Positions 7,406-13,937 of a stretch of DNA of 26,208 nucleotides are shown in pieces (the stretch's first letter is position 1; each line of letters opens with the position of its first letter). The notes under the pieces were generated by a model that saw nothing but the letters and a program-made list of their open reading frames with translations, made no database searches and was not told the origin of the DNA. A program made the translations under genes and the position numbers. The stretch is from a virus: positions 1 to 26,208 of the IMG/VR virus record IMGVR_UViG_3300023442_000023; one strand, written 5' to 3'.

Positions 7406-7873
7406 TTGAAAAAGGTTAAAACTTTTGAGCAATTAAAAGAAGATGATAGGTTAAAAAAAGCGGTAGACAATTTATTAGGGTTAAATAAACCCAAATATGA
7501 CATTGTAAAGTATCTTAATAATATGGATAATGTGTATAAAAAAGATACTACGATATTGGAAAAATATTTAGCCGTGTTTACTGTTTGGCAAAACTACTTC
7601 GGAGAACAATTAGTTATAGCAGACGCATTAAGGGCTGTTGCAACCAGTCAAGTTAATTATTACTATTCTGTAGCCGTAGATAATTCTATAGGTAGCATAA
7701 ATCAAAAAAAGGAGCTTGCTCGTTCTAATTCTGAATATATTTCTGCAATGGAAGTTTTAGATAGAACTAATATATTGAATAAGTCTTTGCAGATGAAGTT
7801 TGAGAATTGTGATAGAGCGTATAAGCTTGTGAGTAGGATATTAACAAAGAGGCTTAACATTAAAGAATATTAG
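7406..7873 (+). CDS. hypothetical helical protein
   Basis: The protein has 155 residues and starts at TTG; GGAG at 7395-7398 lies 7 nt upstream. It appears entirely alpha-helical. The middle helix (VWQNYFGEQLVIADALRAVATSQVNYYYSV) is moderately hydrophobic but not a clear membrane span. Charged helices with leucine spacing flank it, ending LVSRILTKRLNIKEY. There is no cysteine motif or recognised domain. It lies between the nuclease and the SpoVS-like gene, with 20 nt gaps on either side. Function unknown. Confidence 0.6.
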   Translation: MKKVKTFEQLKEDDRLKKAVDNLLGLNKPKYDIVKYLNNMDNVYKKDTTILEKYLAVFTVWQNYFGEQLVIADALRAVATSQVNYYYSVAVDNSIGSINQKKELARSNSEYISAMEVLDRTNILNKSLQMKFENCDRAYKLVSRILTKRLNIKEY

Positions 7874-7893
7874 GTCATAATGGAGTAGTAAAT

Positions 7894-8169
7894 ATGAGTG
7901 AAAAAATGTTGAGAGTTGCTAAGTCTACAAATGCTAAGTCATTAGGTAGTGCTATTGCAAACGAATTTGAAAAATTCGATACCATTGTTTTAAGAGCTAT
8001 TGGAGTACAAGCTGTTAATCAAACAGTTAAAGCTATAGCAATAGCAAATGGATTTTTAGGGCAACGAGGTTCTATAATTCATACTGTTATAGGATTTCAA
8101 AATGTTGTTGTAGAAGATAGAGCAGATACGACGGTTACTGCATTAAATTTTATGTGTAAATTACATTAA
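7894..8169 (+). CDS. SpoVS-family (stage V sporulation protein S-like) protein
   Basis: This 91-residue protein aligns by eye along its full length with SpoVS (about 86 residues). It has the opening strand LRVAKSTNAKSLGSAIA, the helix-strand FDTIVLRAIGVQAVNQTVKAIAIANGF with the hallmark AIG-x-x-A-x-N-Q-x-x-K-A-x-A-I-A, and the final strands to its end. SpoVS is a small Alba-like nucleic-acid-binding dimer known in sporulating Firmicutes, where it affects sporulation and septation, and in non-sporulating groups such as Thermus. In a phage it could bind nucleic acid or alter host development; neither is shown here. GGAG precedes the ATG. The downstream gene encodes another small nucleic-acid-binding-like fold. 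Confidence 0.85.
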   Translation: MSEKMLRVAKSTNAKSLGSAIANEFEKFDTIVLRAIGVQAVNQTVKAIAIANGFLGQRGSIIHTVIGFQNVVVEDRADTTVTALNFMCKLH

Positions 8170-8180
8170 AGGAGAACATT

Positions 8181-8489
8181 ATGTGGAATGAATATAATAC
8201 CAATACGTATTATAATATTGGCGATAAAGTAAAAATATTTTTAAACACCGATTACGTTGTTGAAGGATTTATTAGTGATATTAACAATGAAAGTATAGAG
8301 TTGTTATGTCCTTCTGAATGCAAAGGTCATATTATGGAAGCTAGAGTTATGTTTGAAGATATTAACTTTATCGGAAAAGAAACTACTAATAGTGTTAAGA
8401 TAAAAAGAAATGAAGTTGTTGAAGATGACGATACTGATGATAAAGAAGTTGATATTGATGAGGATACTTTATTATCAATGCTTGGATAA
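8181..8489 (+). CDS. small Sm/SH3-like protein with acidic tail
   Basis: This 102-residue protein is preceded by AAAGGAG. Residues 13-65 read as a five-stranded small barrel (GDKVKIFLNTDYVVEGFISDI, then ESIELLCP, EARVMFEDINFIGK). The spacing of a hydrophobic strand, G and a second strand resembles an Sm1-type or KOW/SH3-type motif. Residues 75-98 are strongly acidic (VVEDDDTDDKEVDIDEDTL), recalling the acidic tails that compete with nucleic acid in SSB-type proteins. It lies 11 nt after the SpoVS-like gene and 2 nt before queD. A nucleic-acid-binding or adaptor role is an inference; the fold assignment is tentative. Confidence 0.6.
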   Translation: MWNEYNTNTYYNIGDKVKIFLNTDYVVEGFISDINNESIELLCPSECKGHIMEARVMFEDINFIGKETTNSVKIKRNEVVEDDDTDDKEVDIDEDTLLSMLG

Positions 8490-8491
8490 CT

Positions 8492-8974
8492 ATGGTTATA
8501 TCAAAACGTATAGAGATTGATTACGGTCATACATTACCTGGGCACTATTCTTTTTGTAACCAGGTACACGGACATAGGGCTGTAGTTATTGCATATTTTA
8601 GTGGTTGTATAAATCAAGATTACGGTTCTTCATCGGAAGGGATGGTTATAGATTTTAGTGTGTGTAAAGATATTATGATGAATGTTATTCATGATAAATT
8701 AGACCACGGTTTTGCTGTATGGAAAAAAGATAATAGAACTGTTAGTATTAGGTATAACGAAATTGCTTATGTTGAAGTTTCAACACTTGAATTTATTAGA
8801 CAAAGAAATTCAAAGGTATTGATTACGGATAGTCCTCCTACTGCGGAATATTTAGCAGAATGGGCACTTGAAGAAATTAGTAAGAAACTCAAATCTATTA
8901 ATAACAATATTAAAGTTGTTAAAGTTAAATGGTATGAAACCCCAAATAATTGTGCTGTAGCTGTATATGAATAA
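8492..8974 (+). CDS. queD: 6-carboxy-5,6,7,8-tetrahydropterin synthase QueD
   Basis: QueD converts 7,8-dihydroneopterin triphosphate to 6-carboxytetrahydropterin (CPH4), the second step to 7-deazaguanines. The 160-residue T-fold protein shows zinc ligands H13 (DYGH), H26 and H28 (VHGH), the catalytic cysteine C22 in C-x3-H-G-H, and the catalytic histidine in LDHGF (D71-H72). PPTAEYLAEW (115-124) is the usual PT-x-E helix, and E149 is the substrate-anchoring glutamate near the C-terminus. About 30 residues of extra sequence lie between the catalytic histidine and PPTAE, so it is longer than typical bacterial QueD. It opens the continuous overlapping gene chain that runs to dpdA. The start lies 2 nt after the upstream stop and overlaps folE by 8 nt at the end. 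Confidence 0.92.
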   Translation: MVISKRIEIDYGHTLPGHYSFCNQVHGHRAVVIAYFSGCINQDYGSSSEGMVIDFSVCKDIMMNVIHDKLDHGFAVWKKDNRTVSIRYNEIAYVEVSTLEFIRQRNSKVLITDSPPTAEYLAEWALEEISKKLKSINNNIKVVKVKWYETPNNCAVAVYE

Positions 8975-9506
8975 ACCGAATATTAAGGATGGTGAAAGGA
9001 TAGTAACTGACTTATTGAATTGGTTAAAAGTGCCAATGGATGAATCGGTAAAAAATACCCCACGTAGAGTTGCAAAAATGTACCTTGAATTATTCAAAGG
9101 GTTGTATTGCACTCCTCCTAAAATTACTATGTTTAAGGCTGAAGATAGTTACGTGTGTATTTCTGACATTTATTTTAATTCAATTTGTGAACATCACTTG
9201 TTACCATTTATGGGTAAGTGTAGTGTTGTGTATCATACAAATAATGGGGTTGTTATTGGGCTTTCAAAAATTCCAAGAATTGTTGATTATTGGAGTTCAA
9301 GACCGCAGCTTCAAGAAAGGTTAACCGAACAAATTGCAGAAGATTTAATGAGGCGGTTGAATCCTTTAGGAGTGTATGTTTTTATGAGTGCCGAACATTC
9401 GTGTGTAAATATAAGGGGTATTAAATCAAGAGGGTGCAGAACAAATACTGCTGTAATTAGGGGTGATATTGATAAGCAGGAAGCAATTAGGTTGTTAAAA
9501 ATTTAG
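8967..9506 (+). CDS. folE: GTP cyclohydrolase I FolE
   Basis: FolE converts GTP to 7,8-dihydroneopterin triphosphate, which feeds QueD. At 179 residues it is a standard-length short FolE. Visible hallmarks are TPRRVAKMYLELFKG (31-45), the zinc and catalytic site SICEHHLLPF (C74, H76, H77), GLSKIPRIVDYWSSRPQLQERLTEQIA (98-124) and the second zinc cysteine in AEHSCV (C146), followed by RGIKSRG. All key residues are present, so it should be active. Phages with DNA 7-deazaguanines often carry folE to raise precursor supply. It overlaps queD by 8 nt and abuts queE (TAGATG), showing translational coupling. Confidence 0.95.
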   Translation: MNKPNIKDGERIVTDLLNWLKVPMDESVKNTPRRVAKMYLELFKGLYCTPPKITMFKAEDSYVCISDIYFNSICEHHLLPFMGKCSVVYHTNNGVVIGLSKIPRIVDYWSSRPQLQERLTEQIAEDLMRRLNPLGVYVFMSAEHSCVNIRGIKSRGCRTNTAVIRGDIDKQEAIRLLKI

Positions 9507-10232
9507 ATGGGTGTTGAAAGATTATATATTGCCGAAATTTTTGAGTCCATCCAGGGTGAAGGGGCTTTAACTGGATTTAGAACTTTGTTTGTTAGATTGG
9601 GTGGTTGTAGAGTTGGATGTATTTGGTGCGATACCAAATATAGCTGGAAGCAGAAAAAGAAAAATTTATATAGTGCTTACAATCTTGCTGCCACAATTAG
9701 TAAGAAAATAGTTGATGGAACTTGGTTATGTATAACTGGCGGTGAGCCTTTAGAGCAATTGAAATCGGTATTGTGGGTATTTGAAAAACTTAAAAAAGCT
9801 GGCTTGACCAGATTTAGTTTAGAAACTTGCGGGGTAATAAAATATGATAGAAAAAAAGTTATTTTGCCTGACCAAAAAGAAATTGTAGATTTATTTAATA
9901 CAGATGTATTTTTTAGTGTAAGCCCAAAATTAAAATCGGCAATAAATAATAGATTTACAATAGAGGGGTTAAGAAAGATTGTTGATTTTTGGGCAAGTAA
10001 TATTTTAATGCCTTATCGGTTACAATTTAAGTTTGTTGTTTCGTGTGTGGATGATTTAAATATTTTATACGAATTATTTAATAATTATAAACTGTTAAAT
10101 ATTATGTATCTACAAATTGAAGCATCAAAGGTTAATGATAAAGATTTTGTATCTAAGTGTTTTATATTTACAAGAATACATCCAGAGTTTAGACTAACTA
10201 TTCAACAACATAAGGTATTGGATTTATTATGA
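9507..10232 (+). CDS. queE: 7-carboxy-7-deazaguanine synthase QueE (radical SAM)
   Basis: QueE is a radical S-adenosylmethionine enzyme that rearranges CPH4 into 7-carboxy-7-deazaguanine (CDG). The protein has 241 residues. SIQGEGALTGFRTLFVRLGG leads to the 4Fe-4S motif C34-x3-C38-x2-C41 followed by DTKYSW, the QueE signature. ITGGEPLEQ (76-84) is the SAM-binding GGEP motif, and SLETCG and SVSPKLKSA are typical QueE later motifs. The start codon directly follows the folE stop with no ribosome binding site of its own, so expression depends on coupling. It overlaps the next gene by 4 nt. All expected catalytic residues are visible. Confidence 0.94.
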   Translation: MGVERLYIAEIFESIQGEGALTGFRTLFVRLGGCRVGCIWCDTKYSWKQKKKNLYSAYNLAATISKKIVDGTWLCITGGEPLEQLKSVLWVFEKLKKAGLTRFSLETCGVIKYDRKKVILPDQKEIVDLFNTDVFFSVSPKLKSAINNRFTIEGLRKIVDFWASNILMPYRLQFKFVVSCVDDLNILYELFNNYKLLNIMYLQIEASKVNDKDFVSKCFIFTRIHPEFRLTIQQHKVLDLL

Positions 10233-11134
10233 GGGAATTAAAAATTAAGTATTTAAAATATGATTGTTGGGCTGTTCATATAGGGGATGCTAAACGGTTA
10301 TTATTATTAAAAAATTGCGATGTAATAAATAGTTGTATCGCATTTTCTATTATAAGATATAATAATTTTAATATTAGTTTAGAATGTGATGTAGTTTTTT
10401 GGAAAAGGTGGATAGACTTTTATTCAGAAATATCGGGTATTAAGAAAAATATTTCATTTAAAAACTCGTCTCAAAAAGCTGTTTTTTCTAATAAGCAAAT
10501 TGGTGAACATTTATTTTATTCAAGTGGTAAGGATAGTTATTTATCATTTGAAATGAGACCGTCATTATTTAGAACATTTTTAATTGATGGCGGTGAAACA
10601 TTCGTTCCAGATATTGGGTTTCATTCTACTTTTATGCACACTAATGTATTTGATATTTTAGTTAATGAACTTGAAACATCGGAAGGTTTTGCAAAGGTTG
10701 GTGCTAAGTATGAATTATTGTTGCCATTGATGAGTAGATATAATACTATCTATTTGGGGTTGGAAAAAGAAAATTGGAGTAACAGTTTTTCTGATATTGG
10801 ATTTAATGTATCTGATTACGCAGAAATATTAAGTGAAGGGCATATTTATTTGGATTCGATAGTTAAAGATTATAATTCTTTAGATATATTAAAAAAATTA
10901 AAGGGGAAACCTTTTTTGAAATGTAATACTTCAGTGGAAGATTTTTGTTATTTATGCTATAAGTGTTTGGTGGCATATTATTTTGGTGCAAATATGGATA
11001 ATGCAAATTTTGATAGAAAGAAGGTGGAAGAAAATATATTTAGAAATAGAGGGTTTTCTTTTTACACAAATAATGTTTTAATAAAAGATAGAATTGGATA
11101 TTTATATATTAAAAGTTTGGAGAAATACAGATGA
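10229..11134 (+). CDS. QueC-like PP-loop ATPase (candidate 7-cyano-7-deazaguanine synthase)
   Basis: QueC uses ATP and ammonia to convert CDG through an amide (ADG) to preQ0. This 301-residue protein has a PP-loop SSGKDS (98-103) in place of the usual SGGxDS. Near the C-terminus it has C232-x7-C240-x2-C243-x2-C246, matching the spacing of the QueC zinc site. Its place directly after queD-folE-queE supports a QueC role. It is divergent: about 90 residues precede the PP-loop, which in QueC lies near the N-terminus. The region between loop and zinc site shows no close match to QueC that I can recognise. An amidotransferase-like enzyme stopping at ADG, or a PP-loop enzyme of the MurL type, are alternatives. 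It has 4-nt overlaps on both sides. Confidence 0.7.
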   Translation: MRELKIKYLKYDCWAVHIGDAKRLLLLKNCDVINSCIAFSIIRYNNFNISLECDVVFWKRWIDFYSEISGIKKNISFKNSSQKAVFSNKQIGEHLFYSSGKDSYLSFEMRPSLFRTFLIDGGETFVPDIGFHSTFMHTNVFDILVNELETSEGFAKVGAKYELLLPLMSRYNTIYLGLEKENWSNSFSDIGFNVSDYAEILSEGHIYLDSIVKDYNSLDILKKLKGKPFLKCNTSVEDFCYLCYKCLVAYYFGANMDNANFDRKKVEENIFRNRGFSFYTNNVLIKDRIGYLYIKSLEKYR

Positions 11135-11472
11135 TAAATTTAATTATAAGAACTCGAATTGAGGGATTTCATTCGTATGAAGAAGCTCCGTTTGAGGTTA
11201 ATTTTTTAAGCAACCCTCATAGACATTTATTTTATGTAACATTAAAAATTGAGGTTTTTACTGCTGAAAGGCAATTTGAATTTTTCCTATTGCAAAGGGA
11301 ATTAGACACTGTTTGTGTTTCCGTATTTAAAGAAAATTGCAGTTGTGAAGAATACGCTATTAACATATTAAATTACTTTAAACAGAAATATGGATACTCA
11401 AGGAGTTATTCTGTTTCTGTATATGAGGATAACGAAAATGGAGCAGAGGTAATTTTTAAAGGAGAGGAATAA
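11131..11472 (+). CDS. QueD/PTPS-like T-fold protein lacking the catalytic cysteine
   Basis: This 113-residue protein has the layout of a small T-fold (6-pyruvoyl-tetrahydropterin synthase) domain. H14 in GFHSY and H30/H32 in PHRHLF match the three zinc histidines. The strands LFYVTLKIEV and REFEFF-type region follow, then ELDTV where QueD has LDH, SCEEYAINIL in place of the PT-x-E helix, and E99 near the C-terminus. The C-x3-H-G-H cysteine and the catalytic histidine are absent, so the normal QueD reaction is unlikely. It may bind a pterin or deazaguanine, act as an inactive partner of another enzyme, or do new chemistry on the base. It lies between the QueC-like gene (4-nt overlap) and the first glycosyltransferase (1-nt overlap). 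Confidence 0.6.
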   Translation: MINLIIRTRIEGFHSYEEAPFEVNFLSNPHRHLFYVTLKIEVFTAERQFEFFLLQRELDTVCVSVFKENCSCEEYAINILNYFKQKYGYSRSYSVSVYEDNENGAEVIFKGEE

Positions 11473-12473
11473 TGCTTTACTATTTACCGATAGAAAAACT
11501 AAACATTAGGTACACAGAACATTTACACAATGATATTGTTTCTTTCTTAGATTCAAAACCAATTGATTATATTACTCTTAGTCCAGAGATAGAACAATAT
11601 GATATTAGGGTGGGGAGTTTTTTGGATGCTGGGTTTACTTCTAGATTTAAAATGTTGCAGTTAGAAATGCTTGCCAATTATTATTCTAAACATTCAATTA
11701 CAAGTGATGATGTAATATTTTTTAGCGATTTGTGGTTTCCTGGAATTGAGATAATTCCTTATATGAATTTCTTTTTTAGAGTTAAACCAAAAATAAGGGG
11801 TATTATACACGCTGGGAGTTTTACTGATACTGATTTTTGCAGAAGAATGGAACGATGGGCTAAAAGTTTTGAAGAGATTGTATTTGATATTACGGATAAA
11901 ATATTTGTTGGAAGTGAATTTATTAAAAATCAAATTATAGAAAGACGGTATGTTGATGCTAATAAAATAATTGTTACTGGGCTGCCTTTGGATTCCACTA
12001 TTAGAAAAGAAGTTGCCAAAGATTCTATTCAAGCTTTACTTAATAGTAAAGAAGACATTGTTGTTTTTAATGGCAGAAATGTTGCAGAGAAACAACCAGA
12101 TTTATTTAATAGCTTAAAATTCCGCTTAGCTAATAAAGGAATTAAATTTGTTAATACACAACTAGAGGGGTTTTCTAAAGAAGAATATTACAATATTCTA
12201 AAAAAAGCGAAGGTAGTTGTATCGTTTGCTTTACAGGAAAATTTTGGCTTTGGAATAAATGAAGCTGTTATGTTTGGGTGCATACCTGTATTACCGAATA
12301 GATTAGTGTATCCAGAATTTTATGGCTCGGATTATTTGTATGGAACTTTTGATGAATGCGTTTATATGGTAGAAGATGCTGTTAAAAATTATATTAAATA
12401 TTTACCTGTATTAACATCGGTGAATAAATTTTCAAACACTATAATAGATAGGTGGTTTAATGATTTATATTAA
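11472..12473 (+). CDS. GT-B glycosyltransferase (GT4-like), copy 1
   Basis: This 333-residue protein has a two-lobe GT-B pattern. The C-terminal lobe begins IVVFNGRNVAEKQPDLF (about 196-212), with R202 and K207 at the positions used by GT4 enzymes to hold the donor phosphates. It then has the E-x7-E motif E256-NFGFGIN-E264, followed by AVMFGCIPVLPNRLVYPEFY. The N-terminal lobe shows an IIHAGSFTDTDF loop expected near the acceptor. It should transfer a sugar from a nucleotide donor, but the sequence alone does not name sugar or acceptor. Location inside the deazaguanine operon, sharing one nucleotide with the T-fold gene, makes modified DNA base the most attractive acceptor. Glycosylation of a phage structural protein or host polysaccharide is the main alternative. 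Confidence 0.8.
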   Translation: MLYYLPIEKLNIRYTEHLHNDIVSFLDSKPIDYITLSPEIEQYDIRVGSFLDAGFTSRFKMLQLEMLANYYSKHSITSDDVIFFSDLWFPGIEIIPYMNFFFRVKPKIRGIIHAGSFTDTDFCRRMERWAKSFEEIVFDITDKIFVGSEFIKNQIIERRYVDANKIIVTGLPLDSTIRKEVAKDSIQALLNSKEDIVVFNGRNVAEKQPDLFNSLKFRLANKGIKFVNTQLEGFSKEEYYNILKKAKVVVSFALQENFGFGINEAVMFGCIPVLPNRLVYPEFYGSDYLYGTFDECVYMVEDAVKNYIKYLPVLTSVNKFSNTIIDRWFNDLY

Positions 12474-13371
12474 TAGAATGTATGAAACTTTGAGGAGTCA
12501 TTCGGTACTAACGAATAGATATGTTGAAGAAGGGGTAAAAAATATGGATGATGTTATTTTGTACCCAGATAAAGTGGTAGATGATTCATTAGCTTTTTTA
12601 GATAAAAAAGAAATAGAATGCAGGTTGGCTGAATACGGAATTAAAAGTATGAAATATTTAATTAATTCCGATATAAAAGAAAGTGATTCATTGATATTTT
12701 TAGATTCGAGGCAATTGGTTTATGAACAATACCACGTATCTAATATAGGTACTGTTCCTAGGGTATTTATTAGGGCTGTAAATTTTCAATATATATCACA
12801 TAAAAAATCCACTTTTTATCAGGATATTGATAATACTTTTTTACCTATTGTTCATACAAAGTTTACTTCAGATTTTTATAAATACAATAGATATATAGCT
12901 GTGGGTGGATTTGCGGATAAATTTCAACCGAAAGATAACAAAGAAGATTTTGCTATGTGGGCTGGTAGAAAAGGTAAAGGGTATGATAAGGCTAAAATGA
13001 TTTCTAATTATATTAACTTAAAAATGTACCCTGTAGAAAGTTCTAATTTGACTGCGGATGAATTATTTTCTAAATTTGACAAAGCTAAGGTTATAATATC
13101 GGTCGCCGATAGTGAGGAGACTTTTGGAAACGTAATTATGCAGGGTATTAGTAGGGGTTGTATTCCTTTGTTGCCTAATAAATTGTGTTACCCATATATG
13201 TACCCAGAAGAATTTTTATATAACTCAATGGATGAGTGTATAAATAAAGCTAATTTATATATTAATAATTATGATTTATATTGGAAAAAATTTGGCGTTA
13301 TATTGGAACAAATAGTAGATTATTATCAACCAGAAAGAACAATGAATAGGATGCTGTTTTTAATAAGATGA
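12460..13371 (+). CDS. GT-B glycosyltransferase-like protein, copy 2 (divergent paralogue)
   Basis: This 303-residue protein is clearly related to the preceding glycosyltransferase in its C-terminal lobe. FAMWAGRKGKGYDKA (164-178) occupies the donor-phosphate position, and SEETFGNVIMQGISRGCIPLLPNKLCYPYMYPEEFLY (218 on) parallels the other copy's final motif through GCIP and LPN. The E-x7-E motif is altered to E220-x7-Q228, so donor binding may differ or be lost. The N-terminal lobe is shorter and little like the first copy. It overlaps copy 1 by 14 nt and the methyltransferase by 4 nt. The pair could add two sugars in turn, form a heterodimer, or use different donors. Assignment to GT-B fold is sound; activity is uncertain. 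Confidence 0.7.
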   Translation: MIYINRMYETLRSHSVLTNRYVEEGVKNMDDVILYPDKVVDDSLAFLDKKEIECRLAEYGIKSMKYLINSDIKESDSLIFLDSRQLVYEQYHVSNIGTVPRVFIRAVNFQYISHKKSTFYQDIDNTFLPIVHTKFTSDFYKYNRYIAVGGFADKFQPKDNKEDFAMWAGRKGKGYDKAKMISNYINLKMYPVESSNLTADELFSKFDKAKVIISVADSEETFGNVIMQGISRGCIPLLPNKLCYPYMYPEEFLYNSMDECINKANLYINNYDLYWKKFGVILEQIVDYYQPERTMNRMLFLIR

Positions 13372-13937
13372 AGTTAAATGAAACAGAAAACGGACTTCTA
13401 ATGCCATTAAATGTTGTTAGACCAGAAAGATGGCTGAACAATGGGTCGTTCCTTGAGGGCGAAGATGACTTATACCCGTTGTTAACTGCTATTGTCCGTA
13501 TGTTGAAACCTGTGTTTATTGTTGAAACTGGAACTTGTAGGGGATTAAGCACATTAGCATTTGCAGAAGGATTGGAATGTAATAAAGAAGGGAAGATTGT
13601 TACACTTGAAATTAGCAAAGAATTTTATAGTGTTGCCGAAAAGAATTTTTCAAAGAGTAAATTTGAAAAAAGAATTGTATTAAAAACAATGTCAAGTTTT
13701 AAATATTTGCCAGAGCAAAATATTGATTTATTATTTTTAGATGCTTGGGATAGGGAAGAAGAGTTTTTCCATTTTTTACCTTTTTTATCAGTTAATGGGG
13801 TTGTGTTATTACACGATGCGTATGTACCAGAATTTAAAAAATTCATTGAAAATATTAATGGAACTATTTTACCTACACCAAGAGGGTTAGGATTATGGGT
13901 TTGTTCTCCTGAAAAAAAATTGGATTTGTTAAAATGA
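13368..13937 (+). CDS. class I SAM-dependent methyltransferase
   Basis: This 189-residue protein has a Rossmann methyltransferase core. Motif I is FIVETGTCRGLSTLAFAEGL (50-69), the acidic end of strand 2 is VTLEISKEF (E81, ribose binding), strand 4 is DLLFLDAWDREEEFFHFLPFL (120-140, D125), and strand 5 is GVVLLHDAY (144-152). The LLHDAY end and the ETGTxxG loop resemble small-molecule and sugar O-methyltransferases of the Methyltransf_24 type. The NPPY/DPPY motif of DNA adenine or cytosine-N4 methyltransferases and the PC motif of cytosine-C5 enzymes are absent. Substrate unknown; position between two glycosyltransferases and dpdA suggests methylation of the base side chain or its sugar. It has 4-nt overlaps on both sides. 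Confidence 0.82.
   Translation: MKLNETENGLLMPLNVVRPERWLNNGSFLEGEDDLYPLLTAIVRMLKPVFIVETGTCRGLSTLAFAEGLECNKEGKIVTLEISKEFYSVAEKNFSKSKFEKRIVLKTMSSFKYLPEQNIDLLFLDAWDREEEFFHFLPFLSVNGVVLLHDAYVPEFKKFIENINGTILPTPRGLGLWVCSPEKKLDLLK

Noticed and set aside
9070-9324. Plus-strand frame inside folE
   Set aside because: Overlaps the complete, motif-rich FolE frame and has Leu/Cys-rich composition typical of a shifted reading.
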